DNA of 32,291 nucleotides from the NCBI GenBank assembly GCA_035489715.1, contig DATHAP010000227.1, positions 1-32,291 on the forward strand, written 5' to 3'. Below, piece by piece: positions 1 through 10,499 of the stretch. Position 1 is the stretch's first letter, and every line of letters begins with the position of its first letter. The stretch is from Actinomycetes bacterium (GTDB lineage Bacteria; Actinomycetota; Actinomycetes; JACCUZ01). Under the pieces are notes generated by a model that was given only the letters and a program-made list of their open reading frames with translations, was not told the DNA's origin and did not search any database. The position numbers and the translations under genes are program-made.

Positions 1-390
1 TGGGCGATCTTCAACTACGTCGGCATCCGCAGGCACGGCTTCGTCGGCTACTTCAAGGCGATGATGTTCCCGCCTGGCCTGCCCAAGCCGATCTACGTGC
101 TGCTGGCGCCGCTGGAGTTCCTGTCGACCGTCATCATCCGCCCGATCACGCTGACCCTCCGTCTCACCCTCAACATGTTCGCCGGGCACCTCGTGCTGCT
201 GCTGACCGTGCTCGGCGGCGAGTACCTCCTGGTCGAGAAGGGCGGCGCTCTGGCGTTCCTGTCCGTCGTCCCCTTCGCCTTCTCGATCGTCCTCACCTTC
301 TTCGAGGCCTTCGTCCAGGTCCTGCAGGCGTACGTCTTCGTGCTGCTGTCGGCCCTGTACATCGCCGGCGCGCTCGCCGAGGAGCACTGA
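1..390 (+). CDS. atpB: ATP synthase F0 subunit a (AtpB), 3' part only
   Basis: Subunit a forms the proton half-channels of the membrane F0 sector and contacts the rotating c-ring. The reading frame is open from base 1, so the N-terminal half lies outside the window; 129 residues are visible. The visible part has hydrophobic helices and the family hallmark [11 protein letters not shown], whose arginine (codon at 160-162) corresponds to the essential Arg210 of the E. coli subunit. The protein ends with a typical hydrophobic helix and a short acidic tail. It is followed after 80 nt by atpE, so it is the upstream part of the atpBEFHAGDC operon. The internal methionine at 61 is not the start, because the residues before it (including [10 protein letters not shown]) already look like subunit a. 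Confidence 0.95.
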   Translation, partial: WAIFNYVGIRRHGFVGYFKAMMFPPGLPKPIYVLLAPLEFLSTVIIRPITLTLRLTLNMFAGHLVLLLTVLGGEYLLVEKGGALAFLSVVPFAFSIVLTFFEAFVQVLQAYVFVLLSALYIAGALAEEH

Positions 391-470
391 CCGCGACACC
401 GACAGCTGGACGACTGCCAGCACGACGGCACCCCAGACCGCAACACCCAGGGAAAGGAACCCGAAGAACA

Positions 471-674
471 ATGGAAGGCAACCTGAACATGGTGGGCTAC
501 GGCCTCGCGGCCATCGGCCCGGGTGTGGGTATCGGCCTGATCTTCGCCGCCTACATCAACGGTGTGGCACGCCAGCCGGAGGCGCGCGGCGTCCTCCAGG
601 GCATCGCCATCCTAGGCTTCGCCCTCGCCGAGGCGCTGGCCATCATCGGCATCGGCCTCGCGTTCGTCCTCTGA
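471..674 (+). CDS. atpE: ATP synthase F0 subunit c (AtpE)
   Basis: Subunit c forms the proton-driven rotor ring. The product is 67 residues, two transmembrane hairpin helices joined by the polar loop RQPE (residues 35-38). The glycine-rich packing motif of helix 1 (GPGVGIG, about 16-22) is present, and helix 2 carries the proton-binding glutamate (about E54 in ALAEALAII). The chosen ATG at 471 is preceded by an AAAGGA-type ribosome-binding site in the 80-nt atpB-atpE spacer. A second ATG six codons downstream (489) is possible but has no better site. The protein is shorter than mycobacterial AtpE (about 81 residues) because both termini are trimmed. It lies in the ATP synthase operon. Confidence 0.96.
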   Translation: MEGNLNMVGYGLAAIGPGVGIGLIFAAYINGVARQPEARGVLQGIAILGFALAEALAIIGIGLAFVL

Positions 675-687
675 CGAGCGGACCGAC

Positions 688-1317
688 ATGACGTACGCCA
701 GCACCAGCCTCCGACACCTTCAGGTGCTCGCAGCCGAGGAGGAGCCCAACCCCCTGCTGCCGCACCTGTCCGAGATCATCGTGGGGGCGGTCGCCTTCGC
801 CCTGCTGCTGTGGTTCCTGCAGAGGATGGTCTTCCCCGTCTTCGAGAAGACCTTCGCGGAGCGGCGGGACGCCATCGAGGGCGGCATGGAGCGCGCCAAG
901 GAGGCGGAGGAGGAGGCGAAGGAGACGCTCGCGCAGTACCGGGAGCAGCTCGCCGACGCCCGCCACGAGGCCGCCCGGCTGCGCGAGGACGCCCGCGAGC
1001 AGGGTGCAGGGATCATCGCCGAGATGCGCGAGCAGGCGCAGGCCGAGGCTCGTCGGCTCACCGAGCAGGCGCACCAGCAGATCGAGGCCGACCGGGTGCA
1101 GGCCGTCATCTCGCTGCGGTCCCAGGTGGGCACGCTGGCCACCGACCTCGCCGGCCGCATCGTCGGCGAGTCGCTCGAGGACGACGCCCGGCAGCGCCGG
1201 GTGGTCGACCGCTTCCTCGACGAGCTCGAGGCGCGCGCCGACGAGCAGGGCGCCGCCACGTCCGCGACGGCCTCGACATCAGGGACGCCGGTGGTCCAGG
1301 AGGACCCGACACCGTGA
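688..1317 (+). CDS. atpF: ATP synthase F0 subunit b (AtpF)
   Basis: Subunit b is the peripheral stalk that holds F1 static against the rotor. The product is 209 residues: a short N-terminal segment, one transmembrane helix at about 28-46, then a long charged helix rich in E, A, R and Q (about 55-185) that would form the right-handed coiled-coil stalk, and a low-complexity Ser/Thr/Ala tail. It begins 13 nt after atpE. Its stop codon overlaps the GTG start of atpH (GTGA), which suggests translational coupling. The length is somewhat above the usual 156-185 because of the tail and an extended N-terminus. Confidence 0.94.
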   Translation: MTYASTSLRHLQVLAAEEEPNPLLPHLSEIIVGAVAFALLLWFLQRMVFPVFEKTFAERRDAIEGGMERAKEAEEEAKETLAQYREQLADARHEAARLREDAREQGAGIIAEMREQAQAEARRLTEQAHQQIEADRVQAVISLRSQVGTLATDLAGRIVGESLEDDARQRRVVDRFLDELEARADEQGAATSATASTSGTPVVQEDPTP

Positions 1318-2144
1318 CCTCAGCCGGGATGCAGGGTGCGAGCCGCGAGTCGCTCAAGGCGGCCCGGGAGACCCTCGCTGCCCTGATCAGCTCGAGCGAC
1401 AACGACCTCGCACGGCTCAGCGACGAGCTGTTCTCGGTGACGGCGCTGCTCGACCGCGAGCACCCGCTGCGCCGGGCGCTCACCGACCCCTCCCGCGACG
1501 GGGACGCGAGGGTCGGTCTGGCCCGCGCCGTGCTCGGCGAGCAGGTGGGCGGCGCGACGGCCGACCTGCTGGCCTGGGTGGTGCGGGCCCGCTGGTCCGT
1601 GCCGCGCGACCTCGCGACGGCGCTCGAGCTGCTCGCTGTGGAGGCGCAGGTGGCCGCGGCCGAGCGCGCCGGCCGCCTCGACGAGGTCGAGGACGAGCTG
1701 TTCCGCGTCAGCCGTGCGGTGGCCGGCGCCCCCGAGCTGCGCACCGCGCTGTCCGACCTGTCGGCGCCGGTCGAGAGCCGGGCCGCCCTGATCGAGGGTC
1801 TGCTCGGCGGCCGGACCACCGAGGAGACCCGGCGCCTGGTGCGCCAGGCCGTGGTGGCGCCCCGCGGGCGCACCTTCGACCGCACCGCGGAGACCTACGG
1901 CCAGGTGGCCGCCGACCGGCGCAGCCGTCTGGTCGCGACCGTCACCGCCGTGGATCCCCTCACCGAGGAGCAGCGCGGCCGGCTGGCCGCCGCGCTGCAG
2001 CGGATCTACGGTCACGAGGTGCACCTCAACGTCCAGCTCGACCCCACCCTCGTCGGCGGCATCCGCGTCGAGCTCGGTGACGAGGTCATCGACGGCTCGG
2101 TGGAGAGCCGCCTGGACGACGCCCGACGACGGCTCGCCGGCTGA
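1314..2144 (+). CDS. atpH: ATP synthase F1 subunit delta (AtpH)
   Basis: Delta connects the peripheral stalk to the top of the F1 head. I place the start at GTG 1314, which overlaps the atpF stop (GTGA) and has a perfect AGGAGG at 1298-1303. ATG 1329 is possible but has no comparable site. The reading frame is open further upstream, but that part only shadows atpF. From 1314 the product is 276 residues, with the six-helix N-terminal region (about 10-110) and a C-terminal alpha/beta region ending in the family-typical stretch IRVELGDEVIDGSVESRL. The long form (about 270 residues) is usual for actinobacteria. A 96-nt spacer follows; I see nothing there but the atpA ribosome-binding site. Confidence 0.92.
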   Translation: MTSAGMQGASRESLKAARETLAALISSSDNDLARLSDELFSVTALLDREHPLRRALTDPSRDGDARVGLARAVLGEQVGGATADLLAWVVRARWSVPRDLATALELLAVEAQVAAAERAGRLDEVEDELFRVSRAVAGAPELRTALSDLSAPVESRAALIEGLLGGRTTEETRRLVRQAVVAPRGRTFDRTAETYGQVAADRRSRLVATVTAVDPLTEEQRGRLAAALQRIYGHEVHLNVQLDPTLVGGIRVELGDEVIDGSVESRLDDARRRLAG

Positions 2145-2240
2145 CACCGGCCTGACGACGTACGACGTGATGGAACGAGCACAGCAGAACTTCAGAGCAT
2201 CACCACCGAGCAGGACCGAGAAGAGAGCAGGGAGCGCGAC

Positions 2241-3893
2241 ATGGCCGAGCTGACCATCCGGCCGGAGGAGATCCGGGACGCACTCGAGCGCTTCGTCTCG
2301 TCGTACGAGCCGGAGGCCGCCGGGCGCGAGGAGGTCGGGCACGTCACCGAGGCCGGCGACGGCATCGCACGCATCGAGGGCCTGCCCTCGACGATGACCA
2401 ACGAGCTGCTCGAGTTCGAGGACGGCACGCTGGGCATCGCCCTGAACCTCGACGTCGGCGAGATCGGCGCAGTCGTGCTCGGCGAGTTCCGCGGCATCGA
2501 GGAGGGCCAGCCGGTCAAGCGCACCGGCGAGATCCTCTCGGTGCCGGTCGGCGACGGCTTCCTCGGCCGGGTCGTCGACCCGCTGGGAAACCCGCTCGAC
2601 GGCAAGGGTCCGATCGAGACCACCGAGCGGCGCGCCCTCGAGCTGCAGGCGCCCTCGGTCGTCCAGCGCCAGCCGGTCAAGGAGCCGATGCAGACCGGCA
2701 TCAAGGCGATCGACGCGATGACCGCCATCGGCCGGGGCCAGCGCCAGCTGATCATCGGCGACCGGCAGACCGGCAAGACCGCCGTCTGCCTCGACACGAT
2801 CATCAACCAGAAGGCGGACTGGGAGTCGGGCGACCCCAAGCGCCAGGTCAAGTGCGTCTACGTCGCCGTCGGTCAGAAGGGCTCGACCATCGCGTCGGTC
2901 CGCCAGGCGCTCGAGGAGAACGGCGCGCTGGAGTACACGACGATCGTCGCCGCGCCCGCCTCCGACCCGGCCGGCTTCAAGTACCTCGCCCCCTACACCG
3001 GCTCGGCGATCGGCCAGCACTGGATGTACCAGGGCCAGCACGTGCTCATCGTCTTCGACGACCTGTCGAAGCAGGCTGACGCCTACCGCGCGGTGTCGCT
3101 GCTGCTGCGCCGCCCGCCGGGCCGCGAGGCCTACCCGGGCGACGTCTTCTACCTGCACTCGCGGCTGCTCGAGCGCTGCGCGAAGCTCTCGGACGAGATG
3201 GGCGGCGGGTCGATGACCGGCCTGCCGATCATCGAGACCAAGGGCAACGACGTGTCGGCGTTCATCCCGACCAACTGCATCTCGATCACCGACGGGCAGT
3301 GCTTCCTCGAGACCGACCTCTTCAACTCGGGCGTGCGGCCGGCCATCAACGTCGGCATCTCGGTCTCCCGCGTGGGAGGCTCGGCCCAGGTCAAGGGCAT
3401 GAAGAAGGTCGCCGGCCGCCTGCGGCTCGACCTGGCGCAGTACCGCGAGCTCGAGGCGTTCGCCGCCTTCGGCTCGGACCTGGACGCGGCGTCCAAGGCC
3501 CAGCTGGCCCGCGGGTCCCGGCTGGTCGAGCTGCTCAAGCAGGGCCAGTACTCGCCGTTCTCGGTCGAGAACGAGATCGTGTCCATCTGGGCAGGGACGA
3601 CGGGCAAGCTGGACGACGTGCCGGTCGAGGACATCCGCCGCTTCGAGAGCGAGCTGATCGACTACCTGCACCGGGAGCAGAAGGGCCTGGTCGACAGCAT
3701 CCGCGAGACCAAGGACCTGGGGGACGACACCGTGTCCTCGCTCGAGGACGCGGTCGACGCCTTCAAGCGCCAGTTCGAGACCTCCGCCGGCGAGCTGCTC
3801 GTCAACGACGAGCCGGTCGGCTCGATGGACGAGGACGAGGTCGAGCAGGAGACCATCAAGAAGCACGTGCGCAAGCCGGCGCAGCAGGGCTAG
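2241..3893 (+). CDS. atpA: ATP synthase F1 subunit alpha (AtpA)
   Basis: Alpha is the non-catalytic nucleotide-binding subunit of the F1 hexamer. The product is 550 residues, the normal length for actinobacteria. The beta-barrel N-terminal domain is followed by the P-loop GDRQTGKT (173-180), with the glutamine typical of alpha rather than beta, then by the [11 protein letters not shown] region and the conserved segment with [10 protein letters not shown]. The C-terminal tail (about 510-550) is acidic and then basic, as in mycobacterial alpha subunits, where the extension has been linked to low ATP hydrolysis; that link is family knowledge, not shown here. The ATG at 2241 follows an AGGGAG ribosome-binding site. 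Confidence 0.98.
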   Translation: MAELTIRPEEIRDALERFVSSYEPEAAGREEVGHVTEAGDGIARIEGLPSTMTNELLEFEDGTLGIALNLDVGEIGAVVLGEFRGIEEGQPVKRTGEILSVPVGDGFLGRVVDPLGNPLDGKGPIETTERRALELQAPSVVQRQPVKEPMQTGIKAIDAMTAIGRGQRQLIIGDRQTGKTAVCLDTIINQKADWESGDPKRQVKCVYVAVGQKGSTIASVRQALEENGALEYTTIVAAPASDPAGFKYLAPYTGSAIGQHWMYQGQHVLIVFDDLSKQADAYRAVSLLLRRPPGREAYPGDVFYLHSRLLERCAKLSDEMGGGSMTGLPIIETKGNDVSAFIPTNCISITDGQCFLETDLFNSGVRPAINVGISVSRVGGSAQVKGMKKVAGRLRLDLAQYRELEAFAAFGSDLDAASKAQLARGSRLVELLKQGQYSPFSVENEIVSIWAGTTGKLDDVPVEDIRRFESELIDYLHREQKGLVDSIRETKDLGDDTVSSLEDAVDAFKRQFETSAGELLVNDEPVGSMDEDEVEQETIKKHVRKPAQQG

Positions 3894-3896
3894 CGG

Positions 3897-4829
3897 ATGG
3901 GTGCCCAGCTGCGGGTCTACCGCCGTCGGATCAGGACGGTCAACTCGACCAAGAAGATCACCAAGGCGATGGAGCTCATCGCCGCGTCGCGCATCGTCAA
4001 GGCGCAGCAGCGGGTCGCCGCGTCGACCCCCTACGCCGAGGCGATCACGCGCGCGGTCTCCGCCGTGGCGAGCTTCTCCGAGGTCGAGCACCCGCTGACC
4101 GGCACCGTGCCGGCCTCCGAGCAGGAGGGTCACGAGGGCCCCGCGCGGGCCGCCCTGCTGCTCATCACCAGCGACCGCGGGCTGGCCGGGGCGTACTCCT
4201 CCAACGCCATCAAGGAGGGGGAGCGGCTCTCCAACCTGCTGCGCGACAGGGGCAAGGAGGTCGTGCCCTACGTCGTCGGCCGCAAGGGCGTCGGCTTCTA
4301 CCGCTTCCGCCAGCGCGAGATCGCCGGCGAGTGGACCGGCTTCTCCGAGGCGCCGACCTACGCCAACGCCAAGGAGGTCGCCGACGCGGTCATCGACGCG
4401 TTCCTCACGCCGGACGACGAGGGCGGTGTCGACGAGATCCACATCGTCTACACGCAGTTCGTCAGCAGCGTCACCCAGCGCACCGTGACCCGACGGCTGC
4501 TGCCGCTCGAGGTGGAGGAGACGGACGAGGAGCCGGAGGGCGGGTCCTTTCCGCTCTACGAGTTCGAGCCGAGCGCGGAGGCGGTGCTCGACGCGCTGCT
4601 GCCGCGCTACGTGGAGAGCCGGGTCTACAACGCCCTGCTGCAGTCTGCAGCCTCCGAGCTCGCAGCGCGTCGCCGGGCGATGAAGTCCGCCACGGACAAC
4701 GCCACCGAGCTCATCAAGACGTACACCCGTATGGCCAACGCGGCCCGCCAGGCCGAGATCACCCAAGAGATCAGCGAGATCGTCGGTGGCGCGGACGCGC
4801 TCGCCAGCGCGAACGCCGGGAGTGAGTGA
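3897..4829 (+). CDS. atpG: ATP synthase F1 subunit gamma (AtpG)
   Basis: Gamma is the central rotor shaft inside the alpha3beta3 head. The product is 310 residues. The N-terminal coiled-coil helix carries the family signature [18 protein letters not shown], and the C-terminal partner helix carries [20 protein letters not shown] and [15 protein letters not shown]. The central Rossmann-like domain includes the [11 protein letters not shown] motif. An acidic insertion around residues 205-216 ([12 protein letters not shown]) is typical of actinobacterial gamma. The gene starts 3 nt after atpA and ends 3 nt before atpD, so translation is probably coupled along the operon. Confidence 0.97.
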   Translation: MGAQLRVYRRRIRTVNSTKKITKAMELIAASRIVKAQQRVAASTPYAEAITRAVSAVASFSEVEHPLTGTVPASEQEGHEGPARAALLLITSDRGLAGAYSSNAIKEGERLSNLLRDRGKEVVPYVVGRKGVGFYRFRQREIAGEWTGFSEAPTYANAKEVADAVIDAFLTPDDEGGVDEIHIVYTQFVSSVTQRTVTRRLLPLEVEETDEEPEGGSFPLYEFEPSAEAVLDALLPRYVESRVYNALLQSAASELAARRRAMKSATDNATELIKTYTRMANAARQAEITQEISEIVGGADALASANAGSE

Positions 4830-6681
<1,852 letters not shown>

Positions 6682-6719
6682 CCGGTGGGCGCGACGGGGC
6701 CGGCGGGCAGGCGGGCGCG

Positions 6720-7157
6720 ATGAGCCTCGTCGTCGTGCTGGACGCCCTCGCCGCCGTCGTCGTCGTCGCCCTGCTCGGGCTGGTGATGCTCGCCCTGCGT
6801 CGCCGGTTCATCACCCGGCGCGGCGGAACGTTCGACTGCAGCCTGCGTGACGGCGCCGGCCAGCAGCACGGCAAGGGCTGGGTCCTCGGTGTCGGCCGCT
6901 ACGCGGGCGACGTGCTGGAGTGGTACCGCGTCTTCAGCTACTCGACCCGACCCCGCCGAGTCATCGACCGGCAGCGCCTGCAGGTCCTCGACCGGCGCGA
7001 ACCGAGCGGCATCGAGGCGTTCTCGCTGCTCGCCGGTGCCGTCGTCGTCGCGTGCCGCGACGGCTCCTCCGACATCGAGCTCGGGATGAGCCCGGAGACG
7101 GCCACCGGGTTCCTCAGCTGGGTCGAGTCCGCCCCGCCCGGCCTGCCGCGCAGCTGA
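6720..7157 (+). CDS. DUF2550 family membrane-anchored protein
   Basis: The product is 145 residues with one N-terminal transmembrane helix (about 3-26), a basic stretch (LRRRFITRR) and a soluble beta-rich domain with the pattern GGTFDCSLR, KGWVLGVGRYAGDVLEWYRVFS and a C-terminal IELGMSPETATGFLSWVES. This pattern and its position directly after atpC match the DUF2550 family of actinobacteria. The molecular function of the family is unknown to me. The start at ATG 6720 has only a weak purine-rich region ahead. Co-transcription with the ATP synthase genes is likely because the gap is 38 nt and carries no terminator. Confidence 0.82.
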   Translation: MSLVVVLDALAAVVVVALLGLVMLALRRRFITRRGGTFDCSLRDGAGQQHGKGWVLGVGRYAGDVLEWYRVFSYSTRPRRVIDRQRLQVLDRREPSGIEAFSLLAGAVVVACRDGSSDIELGMSPETATGFLSWVESAPPGLPRS

Positions 7158-7167
7158 CCGGCTCGAC

Positions 7168-7575
7168 ATGGGGGCGGACGTCGGGCTCGTCGCGGCGTCG
7201 GCGCTGCACGCCGGCTTCCAGCTCGTCGTCACCGTGCTCGTCTACCCGGCGTTCCGGACGGTGCCGGTCGAGCTCTGGGCGGCCCACCACGGCCGGCACA
7301 CCCGACGAGTCACCTGGCTGGTGGTGCCGGTCTACGGGCTGCTCGCGTTGGCCGGCCTGGCCACGCTGCGCTCCGGTGCGGACGCGTGGCAGCTGGTCGC
7401 CCTGGGGCTGCTCGTCGGGTGCGTGGTCGTCACGGCGACAGTCGCCGGGCCGGCGCACTCCCGGCTCGCGGCCGGTCGTGACCCTGCCGCGCTGGCTCGC
7501 CTGCTGGTCGCCGACCGGCTCCGGTGTGTCGCCGCCGTGCTGGCCGGCCTCGCGGCGCTGGTCGCTAGCTCTTGA
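7168..7575 (+). CDS. small four-helix membrane protein, unknown function
   Basis: The product is 135 residues with about four predicted transmembrane helices (roughly 5-25, 50-68, 75-96 and 112-132). Short charged loops include an AAHHGRHTRRV segment between helices 1 and 2. The His/Tyr-containing first helix (LHAGFQLVVTVLVYPAFR) resembles small integral membrane proteins of the DUF1772-like type, but I cannot assign a family with confidence. The gene begins 10 nt after the DUF2550 gene, so it probably belongs to the same transcript. Its 3' end overlaps the 3' end of the convergent phosphatase gene by 11 nt. Confidence 0.7.
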   Translation: MGADVGLVAASALHAGFQLVVTVLVYPAFRTVPVELWAAHHGRHTRRVTWLVVPVYGLLALAGLATLRSGADAWQLVALGLLVGCVVVTATVAGPAHSRLAAGRDPAALARLLVADRLRCVAAVLAGLAALVASS

Positions 7576-9808
7576 TGGCCGGGCGGCTCGGCAGCCGGAC
7601 GCTCGGCCAGCTGCAGGCCGCCAGCCGGGACTTGAGCACCGTGCGCTCGGCCCCGTCGACGGCGAGCCGCCACCGCCACTTCACGGCGACGTACTGCGCC
7701 AGGTAGGAGCAGCGGAACGCCTTGCGCGGCAACCAGTCGGTGGGCTCCCGCCCGGCCTTGGCCGTGGCCGATGCCTTGGTGACGCCGATCAGCGTGCTCG
7801 GATAGCCCAGGTCGTTGCGCAGCTGTCGACGGGTGAGCGTCGACCAGCGGTGGGCCCCGGACTGCCACGCCTCGCGGAAGCCGACCACCGGGTCGGCGAC
7901 CAGGTCGTTGATGCTGGTGCGCGTGGCGCCGTCGTAGCGTGAGAGCCACTTCCCGCGGGTGAGCGTGCAGCCGCTGCGGACCTGTGGGGCGGAGACCGCC
8001 TCGGCGATGAACACCTCGCGCGGGGTCGCGCACCGGTCGCCGTCGGCGTCGGTCCACCCGGAGAACCGCCTGGCCGTGTAGCCCTTGCGGTGCTCGGTGG
8101 CGGTCCGCAGGTCGGCGAGCAGACGCTTGGTGCTGCGCATCGGCATCGGGGTCGTGGCGGTGGCCGGCGCCGAGAGCGCGGACCGGTTGCCGGCCGCGTC
8201 GACGGCCTCGACGGTCCACCGGTAGGTGCGGCCCTGAGCGAGGCCACGGTCGCGCCACGACGTGGTGCCGCCTCCGAGGGTGGCGACCACGGCGCCGTTG
8301 CGACGCACGACGTAGGCCGTCACGCCGACGTCGTCGCTCGACGCCTGCCACGACACCTGTGCGGCGGTGGGTGACACCGGCCGTGCGCTGAGGCCGGTCG
8401 GCGTGCTCGGCGCGGTCGTGTCCGGCGGCGGCGGGATGGCGCCGGCGATCCGCTGGCGGCAGGTGACTGTGCCCTGGTCGACGGTGCTCGGTGGGGAGAC
8501 GTCGCTGACCTGGGTGTAGGCGAAACTGGCGTCGTCCTGGCCGAGGTCCAACCGCAGAGCACCGATGCTGCCACGCGCTGCGACCCGGCTGTCCTGCGCC
8601 ACCATCGGGTTGACCGGTTCCCGGCCGCCGCCACCGGCGACGATCTGGGTGAGGCCGCCGCCGACAGGGTTGCCGGCCGCGTCCATCGGGGTCCAGCGCT
8701 CGTACCGGTGCACGTGGCCGGCCAGCATCAGCGTCACGCCGCGGTAGTACGCGAGCGACCAGAGGTCCTGCAGGTACGCCCTAGCGCCGGGTGCCTCGGC
8801 GTAGCGCGGCTGGTGCTGCATCAGGATGGTGCACTTGCCCGCGTTCGCGCGCAGGTCGGCGTCGAGCCACTGGTACTGCTCGGTACCCGCTGCAGTCTGG
8901 GGAGTGGCACCGCCTCGGAGATCGTCGAGACTGTTGCTGTCGATTACTGCGACGTGCCAGCCGCCGATGTCGTAGCTGTACCAGCGCGGGACTCCTCCCC
9001 AGTACTGGAAGTAGGGCGCCGCTCCGGGCTGGCGGTACTCGTGGTTGCCGATGACCGGGTTGGTGATATCGCGTAGGTCGCCGTATCCGCCGTCCTCGCC
9101 GTACCAGTTGTCGAACTCATAGGCAGTTGCGTCGGTGTAGACATCGCCGAGGTAGCCGAAAGAGCTGGGGTTCCAACTATTGATGACGTCGACCACCTGG
9201 TGCGACTGCGGCGAACCGTCCGCCCCGTCACCGACGGCCGCCATCGTGTAGCGCGCCCCTGGAGCCGGCGGCGTGCCGGTGCGCGGGGCGAAGTTCGGGT
9301 ACTGCGGAAGCGGCGTCACCGTGTCGGGGGTGACAGAGGCTCCGGGCGAATCGGCGGTCGCGTCGTTGCTGGCGCCGTCGAACTGGTTGTTGTCCAGCAC
9401 GGCCCTGGCGGTCAGGTTGCCGGTGGCCGTTCCCACTCGGCGGCTGATGAGGCGCATGCTGAACGAGCCGTCGGGCGACGGATCGTTGTCCACGAGCAGC
9501 GGATGGTCGAAGTCGCCGTTCCAGACGAACCGAACTCGCTGCACCATCGCCTGAGAATCGTTGACGGTGACCTTGGCCGTGACATCCACAGGATCGGGCT
9601 GGTCCGGCACTGTCAGACACACCCGCACCGTGTAAGGCGCATACACGGCGTTGACCGTCCGAGGCACCTGCGTGTCGGCGCAGACCTCGGGCGCGGCGCT
9701 GGCCGGACCGGCTCCGGTGGCGAGCAGGCCGAGGGTGAGTGCCCCCGTCAGGACCGAGATGGTGGCCGCTCTCAGACGGCTTGTGGACGTCGTACCGGAT
9801 CCCCGCAT
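7565..9808 (-). CDS. secreted metallophosphatase / fibronectin III / degenerate HNH fusion
   Basis: The product is 747 residues. A signal peptide (about 1-38, cut at ASA) leads into a beta-rich domain (about 40-180). A calcineurin-like metallophosphoesterase follows, of the purple-acid-phosphatase-like type: GD at 193-194, GDVYTD 221-226, GNHEY 254-258, QHQP 331-334, GHVHRYE 364-370. Next come one fibronectin III domain (about 466-554) and a C-terminal domain (about 561-735) resembling actinobacterial secreted HNH nucleases (GmrSD C-terminal/DUF1524-like), with SGWTDADGDRC, LSRYDGAT, EAWQSGAHRW and DWLPRKAFRCSYL. The HNH catalytic positions are lost: the usual DH is D639-P640, and the usual Asn before the conserved Lys (K684) is Ala681. 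The phosphatase half should be active and the nuclease-like half probably is not, perhaps binding only. The start at ATG 9808 is chosen because the signal peptide follows directly; no good ribosome-binding site precedes it. The part coding the phosphatase has clearly lower GC than the 3' part. Confidence 0.85.
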   Translation of the reverse strand: MRGSGTTSTSRLRAATISVLTGALTLGLLATGAGPASAAPEVCADTQVPRTVNAVYAPYTVRVCLTVPDQPDPVDVTAKVTVNDSQAMVQRVRFVWNGDFDHPLLVDNDPSPDGSFSMRLISRRVGTATGNLTARAVLDNNQFDGASNDATADSPGASVTPDTVTPLPQYPNFAPRTGTPPAPGARYTMAAVGDGADGSPQSHQVVDVINSWNPSSFGYLGDVYTDATAYEFDNWYGEDGGYGDLRDITNPVIGNHEYRQPGAAPYFQYWGGVPRWYSYDIGGWHVAVIDSNSLDDLRGGATPQTAAGTEQYQWLDADLRANAGKCTILMQHQPRYAEAPGARAYLQDLWSLAYYRGVTLMLAGHVHRYERWTPMDAAGNPVGGGLTQIVAGGGGREPVNPMVAQDSRVAARGSIGALRLDLGQDDASFAYTQVSDVSPPSTVDQGTVTCRQRIAGAIPPPPDTTAPSTPTGLSARPVSPTAAQVSWQASSDDVGVTAYVVRRNGAVVATLGGGTTSWRDRGLAQGRTYRWTVEAVDAAGNRSALSAPATATTPMPMRSTKRLLADLRTATEHRKGYTARRFSGWTDADGDRCATPREVFIAEAVSAPQVRSGCTLTRGKWLSRYDGATRTSINDLVADPVVGFREAWQSGAHRWSTLTRRQLRNDLGYPSTLIGVTKASATAKAGREPTDWLPRKAFRCSYLAQYVAVKWRWRLAVDGAERTVLKSRLAACSWPSVRLPSRPAIKS

Positions 9809-9816
9809 GGGGCACC

Positions 9817-9822
9817 AGTATG
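9817..9822 (-). promoter_or_regulatory. possible -10 element for the phosphatase fusion gene
   Basis: On the minus strand CATACT lies 8 nt before the ATG at 9808, the spacing expected if transcription begins at or next to the start codon. It differs from the TANNNT pattern at the first base, so support is modest. The absence of a Shine-Dalgarno sequence next to the ATG agrees with a leaderless message. Confidence 0.3.
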
Positions 9823-9970
9823 CCCGGAAGATCCGCACTCCTTTCACCCGGCGGCCTCGGCGGGCCGCACCTTGCGTCGTCGTCGATCTTGTCGGGGCCG
9901 GCGGCGTGGAGCAGGGTGAGGGCGCCGCGCCGACGGGTGGCCGGTCTTCGATGCGAGGTGGGTGGTCACG

Positions 9971-10444
9971 GTGCGCGCAGGTCACGGGACTGGGGCGGCA
10001 GCCGGTCGGCGGTTCGCCGCCGCGGTCGGGGCGGTGGGGCTCTCGTTCGGGATCGTCGCGGCGACGGGGGCGCCCTCGGCGGGCGCACCGGGCGACGACG
10101 GGCTCGCGCAGTCCTTCGTCGCCGCCGGCCGGTGCGACGGCGGTCCGGGCTTCCGGGTGGACTTCCACAACGAGACGACCGAGGAGGGGCCGGTCGTGAC
10201 CGCCGACCTCAGGCTGAAGCGGGCCGGCGACCGGGCCCGGTGGGACTTCACGTCGACGGCGACCACCACCTTCACCGACGGCACCACCGTGACCCTGGTC
10301 GGCGACTTCGGCCGGGCGCGCAGCACCCGCAGGGGGGTCGTCGAGATCTCCACCTCGACCCCGGCCGGCGTGCGGCACAGCGTCGGCTTCGGGCTCACCC
10401 GGCGCGGCGACGGCGCCGCCTGCGCGGTCCGGGTCCGCGGCTGA
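9971..10444 (+). CDS. small secreted beta-rich protein, unknown function
   Basis: The product is 157 residues from GTG 9971; an earlier in-frame GTG at 9962 is possible. A run of basic residues and a hydrophobic core (about 13-34) ending in APSAGA looks like a signal peptide. The mature part (about 120 residues) is rich in Thr, Val and Gly with alternating hydrophobic residues, suggesting a beta-sandwich, and has two cysteines (in GRCDGG and GAACAVR) that could form one disulfide joining its ends. I recognise no family. It is transcribed divergently from the secreted phosphatase fusion across about 160 nt, so both may share regulation and act outside the cell. Confidence 0.65.
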   Translation: MRAGHGTGAAAGRRFAAAVGAVGLSFGIVAATGAPSAGAPGDDGLAQSFVAAGRCDGGPGFRVDFHNETTEEGPVVTADLRLKRAGDRARWDFTSTATTTFTDGTTVTLVGDFGRARSTRRGVVEISTSTPAGVRHSVGFGLTRRGDGAACAVRVRG

Positions 10445-10499
10445 GCGCTCGAACGGCCGCCGGATCACGCTGTCGGTGCGTCCCACGAGGCTGGCGGTC

